This document shows positions 41,691 to 50,282 of a stretch of 64,000 nucleotides of DNA, piece after piece. Position numbers and translations under genes: made by a program. The notes under the pieces are model-generated. The model made no database searches and was not told where the DNA came from. It saw nothing but the letters and a program-made list of their open reading frames with translations. This stretch comes from JAAOII01 sp965207705 (GTDB lineage Bacteria > Pseudomonadota > Gammaproteobacteria > CBDBNL01 > JAAOII01), in contig OZ242292.1 in the NCBI GenBank assembly GCA_965207705.1, positions 310,001-374,000 on the forward strand. The letters are read 5' to 3'. Positions within the stretch are counted from its first letter, which is position 1; the number at the start of each line of letters is the position of its first letter.

Positions 41691-42293
41691 TTAGTAGGTG
41701 GAATAGCCAGTGCTCCAAATATCTGGATAAGCACTTTTAACTCCCTGCATATTAGCAAAGCGGTTTGCTGCGTTAAGTGATGGAAGTCCAGGAATATCAG
41801 ATACTTGAAAACCTCTATCACTCCAAGAAATTTTGGATATTCTATCTTTAGAAATATTTTCGCTGTCAAAAAAATTAGCAATGCTATCTTGATTCATATC
41901 TTCATCAAATATGACGATGTAACCGCCAGGTAATGCCTGAAAGCCGCCTCCTCTCTTTTTGAAAACTGGAGATATACCTGGCGCCGCCTGCTCTAAAAAA
42001 AATTCTGTGTTTTCTAAACTCTTATCCTTAAGCTCATACACAACCATAGTAGGGCTTTTGAGTTTAGATGAACGAATCTGCCCAGCATCAATCCTATGCA
42101 TCTTCCATTTATCTCCTGGAACATCTGCCACCAAACCTGGATATAACCTTAGTGTAATTCTTCTATCACCATCCATCCAATAGTACTCTGCTGAATTAGC
42201 TGTAGATATAAAGAACAGTAAAGGTAAAGAGAGGAGGATAGGGAGAATAGGAAGAATAGAAAGAGTAATAAAAGAACGTAATAAATATAACAT
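41691..42293 (-). CDS. Secreted stand-alone subtilase-propeptide-like protein
   Basis: The 200-residue product has a signal peptide (hydrophobic stretch about 7-33, ending NSAEYYW). The mature part resembles the N-terminal prodomain found fused to S8 peptidases of many proteobacteria: YYWMDGDRRITLRL at its start, SPVFKKRGGGFQALPGGYIV in the middle, and PGLPSLNAANRFANM with VKSAYPDIW at the end. No protease domain is attached. Two subtilases encoded about 2 kb downstream lack such a prodomain, so this may fold or inhibit them in trans; that is inference. It sits between sucC and sucD and has its own TATAAT box 6 nt before the ATG. Confidence 0.72.
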   Translation of the reverse strand: MLYLLRSFITLSILPILPILLSLPLLFFISTANSAEYYWMDGDRRITLRLYPGLVADVPGDKWKMHRIDAGQIRSSKLKSPTMVVYELKDKSLENTEFFLEQAAPGISPVFKKRGGGFQALPGGYIVIFDEDMNQDSIANFFDSENISKDRISKISWSDRGFQVSDIPGLPSLNAANRFANMQGVKSAYPDIWSTGYSTY

Positions 42294-42299
42294 TGCTTA

Positions 42300-42305
42300 A
42301 TTATA
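42300..42305 (-). promoter_or_regulatory. -10 element of the propeptide-like gene, predicted leaderless
   Basis: TATAAT on the minus strand, 6 nt (TAAGCA) before the ATG; a TG one base upstream makes it an extended -10. It lies in the 35-bp sucC to propeptide gap, so the downstream genes can be transcribed apart from sucC. Confidence 0.55.
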
Positions 42306-42328
42306 ACATAACTTGGACAAATATTTGC

Positions 42329-43489
42329 CTACTCAGCGGCTTTAACTACTGCGCTGGCAGCATTTTGTAGCCCCTCAACCGCAATTATATCCATGCCGCT
42401 TTTGCTAAGAATCTCCATGCCTTTCTCAGCATTGTTGCCTTCCAAACGCACCACCACTGGCACAGATACTCCCTCATCAGACAATGCTTCCACTATGCCA
42501 GATGCTATCAAATCACATCTGACTATGCCACCAAAGATATTGATAAGAACTGCCTTGACTTTTTCATCCGCCAGAATAATCTTAAACGCTTTGCTAACTC
42601 TTTCCTTAGTTGCTCCCCCGCCCACATCCAAAAAGTTTGCTGGCTTACCGCCATTGGTTTTAATAATATCCATTGTAGCCATTGCCAAACCAGCGCCATT
42701 AACCATACAACCTATGTTGCCATCCAAAGCAACATAGCTTAACTCATGCTCTGCCGCTTCATTTTCACGCGGGTCTTCTTGCGATTCATCACGCATGGCA
42801 AGCAAATCTTGCTGACGCGCCAAGGCGCTGCCGTCTATATTGACTTTGGCATCAAGGCATAAAAGGTCACCATCCTCAGTTATAACCAGAGGATTAACCT
42901 CAAGTAATGAGATATCCTTATCGGTAAATAATCTGCCGAGCTTCATAAATATACTAACAAATTGCTTGACTTGTTGTGGGTTTAAGCCCAGCTTAAAAGC
43001 TAAATAACGTCCTTGGAATGGCAAAGGACCAGTTAGTGGGTCAATAGTTACGCGGTAAATTTGTTCGGGGGTTTTGTCCGCCACCTCTTCTATATCCATG
43101 CCACCAGCTGCAGATGCCATAAAAACTACCTTCCCTTGTGAACGGTCAATTAATCCACTTAAGTATAATTCTTGCTTGATTGCGGTGCAAGATTCAACTA
43201 ATATTTGATTCACTGGCTGCCCATCTTCGTCCGTCTGATTAGTAACCAGGCGTATTCCTAACATTTCTTTGGCAAAATCTTTAACTTCATCAATGCTATC
43301 AACAAGTTTTACCCCGCCTGCCTTGCCCCTGCCACCAGCATGAACCTGGGCTTTAACCACCCATTTATTGCCGCCAATTTTGCTGGCTGCCTCGCCTGCC
43401 TCTGCTACTGTTGCTGCAGCTATTCCTGTGGATACGGCTATGCCGTAAGAAGCAAAAAGTTGTTTTGCTTGATATTCGTGTAGATTCAT
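42329..43489 (-). CDS. sucC: Succinyl-CoA synthetase beta subunit
   Basis: SucC is the ATP-grasp subunit that sets nucleotide specificity. The 386-residue protein begins MNLHEYQAKQLFASYGIAVS, has the VKAQVHAGGRGKAGGVKL loop, the LEVNPLVI segment, and NIFGGIVRCDLIASGIVEA. Length is normal. Its ATG overlaps the lpdA stop (ATGA), so lpdA-sucC are coupled. Confidence 0.97.
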   Translation of the reverse strand: MNLHEYQAKQLFASYGIAVSTGIAAATVAEAGEAASKIGGNKWVVKAQVHAGGRGKAGGVKLVDSIDEVKDFAKEMLGIRLVTNQTDEDGQPVNQILVESCTAIKQELYLSGLIDRSQGKVVFMASAAGGMDIEEVADKTPEQIYRVTIDPLTGPLPFQGRYLAFKLGLNPQQVKQFVSIFMKLGRLFTDKDISLLEVNPLVITEDGDLLCLDAKVNIDGSALARQQDLLAMRDESQEDPRENEAAEHELSYVALDGNIGCMVNGAGLAMATMDIIKTNGGKPANFLDVGGGATKERVSKAFKIILADEKVKAVLINIFGGIVRCDLIASGIVEALSDEGVSVPVVVRLEGNNAEKGMEILSKSGMDIIAVEGLQNAASAVVKAAE

Positions 43490-44931
43490 CGTTTTTTGTT
43501 TACAGTGTGAATTGCCTTATTATCCACAGCTAAAGCCGCTTCATGAATGGATTCAGAGATTGTGGGGTGGGCAAATATAGTTAATTGTAAATCCTCAGTG
43601 CTTGCCATGAACTCCATTGCTATGACTGCTTGAGATATTAGCTCGCCGCTTTGATGAGCGACTATGTGAACACCAAGAATTCTGTCAGTTTTTTTATCAG
43701 AAATAATTTTGACCACGCCATCCGTATCATTGTTTGCCATAGCTCTGCCATTGGCGGCAAACGGGAAAGCCCCTACCTTATAATCAATGCCTTTTTCTTT
43801 TACTTGTTGTTCTGTCATTCCAGCCCAAGCAATTTCTGGTGAAGTATAAATAACGTTGGGGATTATCTCATAGTTTACTTCCACCTTCTTGCCAGCTATG
43901 AGTTCAACAACCATAATCCCCTCTTCAGATGATTTATGAGCCAACATAGGACCGCGCACTAAATCACCTACGGCATACACCCCAGCAACCTTGCTGCGAC
44001 AATGCTCATCAACCTCAACAAATCCTTTGTTGTCAACACCAACTCCACAATCATCAGCCAATAATCCTTGCGAGTAGGGTTTACGTCCCACAGCAACCAC
44101 TGCCTTATCAACTTCTATGCTTTGGGTTCCCTTTGCATCCTCATATTTAACTACAACCTTATTATTGCCTTTGGGCTTGGCTTCGGTTACCTTTGCTCCC
44201 AGCTTGATATCCAACCCTTGTTTCTTAAAGTGACGCAAGGCATCTTTGCTTATTTGCTCATCCGCCATCGGTAAAAAATCTGTCAATGCTTCAAGCACAA
44301 CCACATCCGAACCCAAACGGTTCCACACACTGCCAAGCTCAAGACCTATTACTCCAGCGCCAATAACGCAAAGCTTTTTAGGTGGTTTATCAAAACCAAG
44401 AGCCCCAGTTGAATCCACTACCAAGTCATCCTTGAATGGCGCTACTGGTATCTCCACTGGTACAGAACCTGCGGCGAGTATGACATTATCTGCTTGATAG
44501 ATAACCTTCTTATCGTCTATTGAAGTAACTTCTACCTGTTTATCCTTTAGTAGTTTGCCAGTGCCTTGAACACTCTCTACTCCATTGGCTTTAAATAACA
44601 TCGCAATTCCTGAGGTGAGTTTATTCACTATGCCTTCCTTGCGTTTTTGCATAATTCCGACATCCACTTTGGCATCCTTTATGATTATGCCCTCTGTGGC
44701 AAACTGCTCTTGCGCCATAGCAAACTTATGGGATGTTTCTAATAATGCTTTGGAAGGAATACACCCTACATTAAGACAGGTTCCTCCCAATGTTACTTTT
44801 TGTGGAGCTTTTTTATCTTTACTTTGCCACTTTTCTACACACAGGGTCTTATAACCCAATTGAGCGGCTTTGATAGCGGCTACATAGCCGCCAGGACCCG
44901 AGCCGATTACAATAACATCGTATTTATCCAT
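43486..44931 (-). CDS. lpdA: Dihydrolipoyl dehydrogenase (E3)
   Basis: E3 reoxidises dihydrolipoamide of the 2-oxoacid dehydrogenase complexes with NAD. The 481-residue flavoprotein has the FAD motif GSGPGGYVAAIKAAQLG, the redox disulfide GGTCLNVGCIPSK, the NAD motif GAGVIGLELGSVWNRLG, and the C-terminal HAHPTISE-equivalent FAHPTISESIHEAAL. It precedes sucC with a 4-base overlap, as in the sucAB-lpd-sucCD layout of some bacteria, but sucA and sucB are not upstream: hom is. It may serve both the PDH and 2-oxoglutarate complexes. Confidence 0.96.
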   Translation of the reverse strand: MDKYDVIVIGSGPGGYVAAIKAAQLGYKTLCVEKWQSKDKKAPQKVTLGGTCLNVGCIPSKALLETSHKFAMAQEQFATEGIIIKDAKVDVGIMQKRKEGIVNKLTSGIAMLFKANGVESVQGTGKLLKDKQVEVTSIDDKKVIYQADNVILAAGSVPVEIPVAPFKDDLVVDSTGALGFDKPPKKLCVIGAGVIGLELGSVWNRLGSDVVVLEALTDFLPMADEQISKDALRHFKKQGLDIKLGAKVTEAKPKGNNKVVVKYEDAKGTQSIEVDKAVVAVGRKPYSQGLLADDCGVGVDNKGFVEVDEHCRSKVAGVYAVGDLVRGPMLAHKSSEEGIMVVELIAGKKVEVNYEIIPNVIYTSPEIAWAGMTEQQVKEKGIDYKVGAFPFAANGRAMANNDTDGVVKIISDKKTDRILGVHIVAHQSGELISQAVIAMEFMASTEDLQLTIFAHPTISESIHEAALAVDNKAIHTVNKKR

Positions 44932-44985
44932 TTGATTAACTTAGATTAATAATAATTACCTTTATAGTATAGCAACTATTACGCA

Positions 44986-46317
44986 TTATTCGCTAAGAAT
45001 ACGCAATTTTATAACCTTGCCCACAACTTGCGGTATTTTTTCAATCTGCTGAATTGCTTGATTAATGGTTTGTTCTATAGTTAGATGGGTAATGATAATC
45101 ACAGGAACTAAATCTGGTTGGGAAGGATGATGCTCTTTTTGATGCAGCCCTTCTATGCTAATGTTTGAGCTGCTTAGAATTTCGGTAATCTTGGCGAGAA
45201 CCCCTGCCTCATCTTCCACATTAACTCGCAAATAAAACTCACTACTTATCTCCGCAATGGAGGCGAAGTCAATGTTCCGCTTAAGCATTTGATTGTCCTT
45301 GTTATTGCCCTCGCCTTTGTTGGAAGCCACTTCTCCTGAACGAGAACCGCGGATGCAATCAGACAAGTCGGCAAGGACTGCAGAAGCGGTTGCTTCGCCG
45401 CCAGCGCCAGCGCCACTATAAAAAGTCCGTCCTAAAGGAATGCTATCAATCATAACTCCATTGGTAACTCCATTTACAACGGCTATCTCTTCTCGTTTGC
45501 TTACCAATGTTGGATGAACCCTTATGCTTATTTTTTCAGCGCCATTATCACTGCTGGATAACTGCGCAATTGCTAAATGCTTAATAACATAGCCAAGCTC
45601 TTTAGCATGATTAACATCATCTGGCATAATATCGGTAATTCCTTCCTTATAAACCCTGTCATAAGAAAAAGGTATATCAAAAGCCAGAGCAGCTAAAATA
45701 GCAATTTTGTGGGCGCTGTCTGTCCCGTCTATGTCATAAGTTGGATCTGCCTCCGCATAACCAAGTCCTTGCGCCTCTTGTAATGCATCAGGAAATGACT
45801 TGCCTTCTTGCGCCATAGCGGTAAGAATATAATTTCCTGTGCCATTGATAATGCCAGCAATACGAGTAACACGATTGGCAACCAATCCCTCGCGTAAAAC
45901 CTTAATAATGGGTATGCCGCCTGCTACTGCAGCTTCATAAAAATAATTCACTCCATGCTCACGCGCTGCTGCCATCAATAGCTCGCCTTTTTCTGCTATT
46001 AATGCCTTGTTGGCGCTAATTACATCTTTTTGGGCGGCAAAGGCGCGCATGGTTAATTCAAAGGCATCATCAACGCCGCCTATGAGTTCCACCAATATTT
46101 TGCTTCTTGTATCATCCGCCACCTTGAATATATCCGCCTCTCTTTCTATGTCGCTAATATCACAATTGGGGTTGGGACGGCGCGCGCCTATTTGAACTAA
46201 CGCAGGGAGTGCTTCTAAGCGGGAGGAAAGTATATCTTTATGCTCTTGTAAGAGCTTAACAACAGAGCTACCAACTGTGCCGAGCCCGCATAAAGCTATG
46301 GGTATCTCTTTCACCAA
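44986..46317 (-). CDS. hom: Homoserine dehydrogenase with C-terminal ACT domain
   Basis: This enzyme reduces aspartate semialdehyde to homoserine on the route to threonine and methionine. The 443-residue protein has an NAD(P)-binding start (IALCGLGTVGSSVVKLL), the catalytic AVAGGIPIIKVLREGL and NGTGNYILTAM segments, and a C-terminal ACT domain (FYLRVNVEDEAGVLAKITEIL), expected to mediate threonine feedback. A short low-complexity insertion (SNKGEGNNKDNQ) precedes the ACT domain. The listed start is TTG at 46317; the adjacent GTG at 46314 is equally plausible. Position downstream of dsbC is a known gammaproteobacterial arrangement; thrC does not follow. Confidence 0.93.
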   Translation of the reverse strand: MVKEIPIALCGLGTVGSSVVKLLQEHKDILSSRLEALPALVQIGARRPNPNCDISDIEREADIFKVADDTRSKILVELIGGVDDAFELTMRAFAAQKDVISANKALIAEKGELLMAAAREHGVNYFYEAAVAGGIPIIKVLREGLVANRVTRIAGIINGTGNYILTAMAQEGKSFPDALQEAQGLGYAEADPTYDIDGTDSAHKIAILAALAFDIPFSYDRVYKEGITDIMPDDVNHAKELGYVIKHLAIAQLSSSDNGAEKISIRVHPTLVSKREEIAVVNGVTNGVMIDSIPLGRTFYSGAGAGGEATASAVLADLSDCIRGSRSGEVASNKGEGNNKDNQMLKRNIDFASIAEISSEFYLRVNVEDEAGVLAKITEILSSSNISIEGLHQKEHHPSQPDLVPVIIITHLTIEQTINQAIQQIEKIPQVVGKVIKLRILSE

Positions 46318-46375
46318 GATATCTCTATGTTATTTCTGCAATTATCCTTAATGAACTTTGAATTACCTAGGGCAA

Positions 46376-47209
46376 TTATCCTTGCAGTAATTTCAAAAGT
46401 TCTGCGGGAGCAATGTAACCTGGAACCTTCTTACCATTTTCAGTAAAGATGGTAGGAGTGCCGCGCACACCGACCTTGATACCTGTGTTAAATTGCTCTA
46501 AAACTGGGTTAGGGCATACTTTATTAGCTAAAGGCAGCCCTGCTTTGGCAGCAGTCATTGATGCCTGGCGGTCTTCGCCACACCAAACATTTATTGCTTT
46601 TTTGAAAGATTCTGTATCTGGACCACTACGCGGGAAAAATGCATAACGGACTTCTATTCCCAAGCGATTTACTTCGTCTATCTCGCGATGAAGTTTACGA
46701 CAATAGCCACAATCAACATCAGTAAAAACTAAAATCCATCCTGCGGGCTTGGTTTTCTCTTTAGCGGGGAAAATTATCAATTCCTCTTTAGGAATTGCTG
46801 CGGCAAGAGCAAATTGCCCTTGTTCTTGCCTTGCCTTGCTTAGGTTTTTTAACTTGCCAGCAGTTCCAAAAGAATAGTGCTCGCCTACCACAAAATCATT
46901 GCCGTCTCGCGACACAAAAATTGAAGTATAGTCGCTGGTGAGTACCTGAAATAATCCCAAATTAGGAAGTAGCTTAACTTCGATTATGGATATATCCGGT
47001 ATCTTCTCTTGCATCAATGCCTTAATTTGCGCTGCTGTCCGATATTTTTTGGTGACTAAATTATTTGTGTTGCTTGTTTTTTCTGTGTTTCCTGCGTTTC
47101 CTGTGTTTCCTGCAACCTTGGCAGTGGGCGCCTCTGCAGCAGAAACACTCATTGCAAAAGCGCTTATCATTAATCCACCCAGAAGAATAAACGTTAACCG
47201 CAAGAGCAC
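46376..47209 (-). CDS. dsbC: Thiol:disulfide interchange protein DsbC
   Basis: DsbC is the periplasmic disulfide isomerase kept reduced by DsbD, also encoded in this window. The 277-residue precursor has a signal peptide ending near SVSAAEA, a DsbC dimerisation domain (IKALMQEKIPDISIIEVKLLPNLGLFQV) and a thioredoxin fold with active-site CGYC in FTDVDCGYCRKLHREID and cis-Pro region VRGTPTIFTENGK. A 9-bp repeat (GGAAACACA-type) at the mature N-terminus adds a Gly/Asn/Thr-rich stretch. The start is GTG, one base after the rplS stop. Confidence 0.94.
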   Translation of the reverse strand: MLLRLTFILLGGLMISAFAMSVSAAEAPTAKVAGNTGNAGNTEKTSNTNNLVTKKYRTAAQIKALMQEKIPDISIIEVKLLPNLGLFQVLTSDYTSIFVSRDGNDFVVGEHYSFGTAGKLKNLSKARQEQGQFALAAAIPKEELIIFPAKEKTKPAGWILVFTDVDCGYCRKLHREIDEVNRLGIEVRYAFFPRSGPDTESFKKAINVWCGEDRQASMTAAKAGLPLANKVCPNPVLEQFNTGIKVGVRGTPTIFTENGKKVPGYIAPAELLKLLQG

Positions 47210-47210
47210 T

Positions 47211-47603
47211 CTATACCCCAGCTTTGCCAGATTTACTGGGCTTGTTGGATTTTTCCAGACGTTCTTGAATACGAGCTGCCTTGCCAGTTAAACTACGCAT
47301 ATAGTATAGTTTGGCTTTACGGACCTTGCCGCGCCTTTTAACTACGACTTTGCTGATAATTTTACTATGTGTTTGAAAGGTTCTTTCTACTCCCACACCA
47401 TGGGATAGTTTACGAACAGTAAAAGAAGAATTAAGTCCACGATTACGTATGGCTATTACCAGCCCTTCAAAGGACTGAATTCTTTCACGCTCACCTTCGC
47501 GAACCCTAACTTGGACTACCACAGTATCTCCTGACTGAAAGTCGGGCAGCTCTTTATTTAGCTGCTGCTGTTCCACTTTTTGTATTAAAGGATGATTAAG
47601 CAT
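47211..47603 (-). CDS. rplS: 50S ribosomal protein L19
   Basis: L19 lies at the 30S-50S interface. The 130-residue product has the family start LIQKVEQQQLNKELPDFQSGDTV, then VREGERERIQSFEGLVIA and FQTHSKIISKVVVKRRGKVRKAKLYYMR. A short Lys/Ser/Gly tail (NKPSKSGKAGV) ends it. It is the last gene of the rpsP-rimM-trmD-rplS set, 122 bp after trmD. Confidence 0.97.
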   Translation of the reverse strand: MLNHPLIQKVEQQQLNKELPDFQSGDTVVVQVRVREGERERIQSFEGLVIAIRNRGLNSSFTVRKLSHGVGVERTFQTHSKIISKVVVKRRGKVRKAKLYYMRSLTGKAARIQERLEKSNKPSKSGKAGV

Positions 47604-47725
47604 ATTAATTTCGGTTGTTGTCTATATCTATTCCACATTTTATTCCCACATAGAGAAGCAATTTATTGATATATTATATCATAAAAATGCTATTCGACAG
47701 GATGTGATTTCTCAATTACCTTATT

Positions 47726-48571
47726 TTAGGAATCTTGATTAAATTTCATATATTCCATTAACAATTTTTTATCATTAATGGATAATTCTTGCTTTGCCAG
47801 AAGGTCGGGTCTTTTTACCCAAGTGCGTCCTAATGATTGGCATCTCTTCCAACGAGCTATTTCTTTATGATTGCCACTTAACAGGACTTTAGGGACACTC
47901 AATTTATCCGTATCAGTCATGGCTGGGTCTGTCTCTTCAGGGGTTGCCGTGTTAATAGGCGCGGGGCTTTTTGCTTTCGTTGTCCCTGTAACTTCCGCTG
48001 GTCTGGTATATTGCGGCTCTTCCAATAGGTCATCGCTAAAAGAATCAAATAGCGAACTATTAACATTGCCTAAAGTTGCTTCCCATAATCTTGCAATTGC
48101 ATTCATAAATACCATTATAGCCAATTCTCCGCCACTTAAGACATAATCACCTATAGATATTTCATCATCTACGTAAGAAGATATAACCCGCTGGTCTATG
48201 CCTTCATAACAACCAGATATTAAAATCATTGCATCCTCAGTTGCATATTTCTGCGCTATCTTATGACGAAATAACATTCCTTGTGGCGAGAAAAACACTA
48301 CCTTAGGTTTCTTATAGCCATATTCATCTGCTTTGGCAATTGCCTCGGTGATTGCTCCTTTCAAGGGCTTGTACTGCATCAACATTCCCTCGCCGCCGCC
48401 ATAAGGTGTTTCGTCTACATGCTTATGCTTATCTTTGGCATAATCACGTGGGTTAAATATTTTTAGGTTGACCTTATCACTTTGTAGCGCCCGCCCTACC
48501 ACTCCATAAGAAGTAAGCGCGGCAAAGGAGTCGGGGAAAATACTTACTATGCCAACAAACTTAGACCTCAT
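47726..48571 (-). CDS. trmD: tRNA (guanine37-N1)-methyltransferase TrmD
   Basis: TrmD makes m1G37 in tRNAs reading CNN/CGG codons and prevents +1 frameshifting. The 281-residue protein has the N-terminal start FVGIVSIFPDSFAALTSYG, HVDETPYGGGEGMLM, the knot motif LISGCYEGIDQRV, and DYVLSGGELAIMVFMNAI. Between YTRPAEV and VPKVLLSGNH, where relatives have a short loop, there is an about 25-residue Thr/Pro/Ala-rich insertion (TTKAKSPAPINTATPEE onward). It follows rimM by 11 bp. Confidence 0.96.
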   Translation of the reverse strand: MRSKFVGIVSIFPDSFAALTSYGVVGRALQSDKVNLKIFNPRDYAKDKHKHVDETPYGGGEGMLMQYKPLKGAITEAIAKADEYGYKKPKVVFFSPQGMLFRHKIAQKYATEDAMILISGCYEGIDQRVISSYVDDEISIGDYVLSGGELAIMVFMNAIARLWEATLGNVNSSLFDSFSDDLLEEPQYTRPAEVTGTTKAKSPAPINTATPEETDPAMTDTDKLSVPKVLLSGNHKEIARWKRCQSLGRTWVKRPDLLAKQELSINDKKLLMEYMKFNQDS

Positions 48572-48582
48572 AATACTGTGGA

Positions 48583-49332
48583 CTAAAAGTCCGGATCCCA
48601 GGAAACCTTAATCGTAGGAATGGCGGGAACAGAGGAACTTGCATCTGGCGAGATCAGGATATCTGTGACAAAATCTGGCTGAACAAAAGGAACATAATGC
48701 CATTTGCCAGTAGAACTCTTTATTACCATATTATCCTTGTCTCCAACTCTTTGCATGCTGTTGATGGTGCCAAGTAAAATTTCTCTGCCCATATACAAGC
48801 TGATAACTCGCGCGCCCACTAAATCATGCCAGTAATAATTGCCCTTTTGCGGTGGTGGAAGTTGTGAACGTTCCACTGCTACCAAGCAATTACACCACTT
48901 AATTGTCTCTTCTGGAGTTGATACCCCTTTGATATGAGTGATAAATCTTTTACCCATAGCAGAAATAGCGGTTAGTTCTATTGAAGGAGCGCGTCTGTAG
49001 GCATCCATTGCGGTAGAAGTTGATATGGAGTTGGACTCTTGTGCGGGCAGCGCTTTAAGATTGGAATAATTCATTATGCTGGCGGAATCTTCACAATAGC
49101 AATCAAAATATTGCCAGCCCTTGAGACCGTGACTCTTGCCAAACTTGCCGAGCACCACAGGAGCAGAGTTTATGGCTGCTTGTGATTCCTCGCTTGTTAT
49201 GTTATCGGCTTCTCCTTGTTGAAATTGGGCTTGAGATTCAGATTGAGCTGTAGATTCAGGTTGAGCTGTAGATTGAGAGCTATTAGTAGTATTCCCTGCT
49301 ACTAAGTAATCATTCAGAAGGTTTTGTTTCAT
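48583..49332 (-). CDS. rimM: Ribosome maturation factor RimM, with N-terminal extension
   Basis: RimM assists 30S head assembly by binding S19. The core (VVLGKFGKSHGLKGWQYFDCYCE) starts only at about residue 58; the preceding part is Ser/Gln/Glu/Thr-rich with TAQPES and TAQSES repeats. The C-terminal PRC-barrel domain (YYWHDLVGARVISLYMGREILLGTI, WHYVPFVQPDFV) is complete. The frame overlaps the 3' end of rpsP by 23 bp at the listed ATG. No in-frame ATG lies at the core boundary, so the extension is probably translated. Confidence 0.93.
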   Translation of the reverse strand: MKQNLLNDYLVAGNTTNSSQSTAQPESTAQSESQAQFQQGEADNITSEESQAAINSAPVVLGKFGKSHGLKGWQYFDCYCEDSASIMNYSNLKALPAQESNSISTSTAMDAYRRAPSIELTAISAMGKRFITHIKGVSTPEETIKWCNCLVAVERSQLPPPQKGNYYWHDLVGARVISLYMGREILLGTINSMQRVGDKDNMVIKSSTGKWHYVPFVQPDFVTDILISPDASSSVPAIPTIKVSWDPDF

Positions 49333-50224
49333 CCTTATCAGATGGTGCTGCTTCTACTTTCTCGGTCTTATCCTGTTGTGCTTCTTCCTTTTGTTTTGCT
49401 TCCGCTGGAGCAGATTCTGTTGTGTCCGCCTTCTGTTCTTCCTTGGATTCTTCCTTGGATTCTGTTACGTCCTCCTTCTTAGCTGCTACATCAACGGCTT
49501 CGGCATCTTTGGCACTTTCTGGTGCTTGTGCCTCTTCCTTTAATTCTTCTTTGGACTCTGTTGTGCTTTCTTCCGCAGCGGGGGTAGATTCTTCTTTATC
49601 AGGTGCTGGAGCGGCGTCTTTCTCCTCTGTAGCCGGGGCATCAGCTGTGGCAGCAGCAGGAGAGGCATCTTTCTCCTCTGTAGCCGGGGCATCAGCTGTG
49701 GCAGCAGCAGGAGCGGCGTCTTTCTCCTCTGTAGCCGGGGCAGCAGCTGTGGCAGCAGCAGGAGTGGCAGCAGCAGGAGTGGCAGCCGTATCGGCGGCTT
49801 CTTTAGCTTCAGCTTTTGGCTTAGATTTTACTCGCCTTATCTGCTTGGCTGCTCCTTTGACTATAATCAATTCATCAACTTTTTTGCTAACGACATCTGT
49901 TTCAGCTGCTTCGCTAACTACTTCTTCAGAAGTTTCCCCAGCAGCTTCATTAGTAACCTTGTTGTTTGCAGCTGCTTTGCTACTATCTACGTGTTTCTTC
50001 AGTAGATTTTGAACTGTTTCAGATGGTTTTGCCCCCTTGGAAAGCCAATGACCAAGCCGAGTAACATCAACTTTTAAAAGTGTTTCTTCGCCCTTAGCTA
50101 AAGGGTCAAAAAAGCCAAGATTTTCAATAAAACGACCATCACGCGGACTGCGCCGATCCGCTAAATTAATGTGGTAGAAGGGCCTTTTCTTGGCTCCTTT
50201 GCGCGATAAACGTATAACTAACAT
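49310..50224 (-). CDS. rpsP: 30S ribosomal protein S16 with a long acidic Ala-rich C-terminal extension
   Basis: S16 is an early 30S assembly protein, usually about 80-90 residues. The first about 85 residues are a normal S16 (MLVIRLSRKGAKKRPFYHIN, ADRRSPRDGRFIENLGFFDP, LGHWLSKGAKPSETV). The frame then stays open for another about 220 residues of low-complexity Ala/Glu/Lys/Pro/Thr sequence, including three 17-residue repeats (APATEEKDAAPAAATAD) encoded by a 51-bp direct repeat. Extended S16 proteins with acidic tails occur in some bacteria, but this one is long. A promoter is visible about 60 bp upstream. Confidence 0.95.
   Translation of the reverse strand: MLVIRLSRKGAKKRPFYHINLADRRSPRDGRFIENLGFFDPLAKGEETLLKVDVTRLGHWLSKGAKPSETVQNLLKKHVDSSKAAANNKVTNEAAGETSEEVVSEAAETDVVSKKVDELIIVKGAAKQIRRVKSKPKAEAKEAADTAATPAAATPAAATAAAPATEEKDAAPAAATADAPATEEKDASPAAATADAPATEEKDAAPAPDKEESTPAAEESTTESKEELKEEAQAPESAKDAEAVDVAAKKEDVTESKEESKEEQKADTTESAPAEAKQKEEAQQDKTEKVEAAPSDKDETKPSE
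49621..49773 (-). repeat. 51-bp tandem repeat (3 units) in the rpsP tail
   Basis: TCTCCTCTGTAGCCGGGGCA recurs at 49621, 49672 and 49723, an exact 51-bp period, in frame within the S16 tail. Confidence 0.93.
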
Positions 50225-50282
50225 AAATTAAATATAAATAAGATAAGGCATTTTAGCCCATTATTACAGCATTATAAGTGCA

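Noticed and set aside
49422..50012. Plus-strand open frame rich in Ser/Ala/Gly opposite rpsP
   Set aside because: It is the antisense shadow of the Ala/Glu-rich S16 tail; the S16 core and operon context fix the coding strand.
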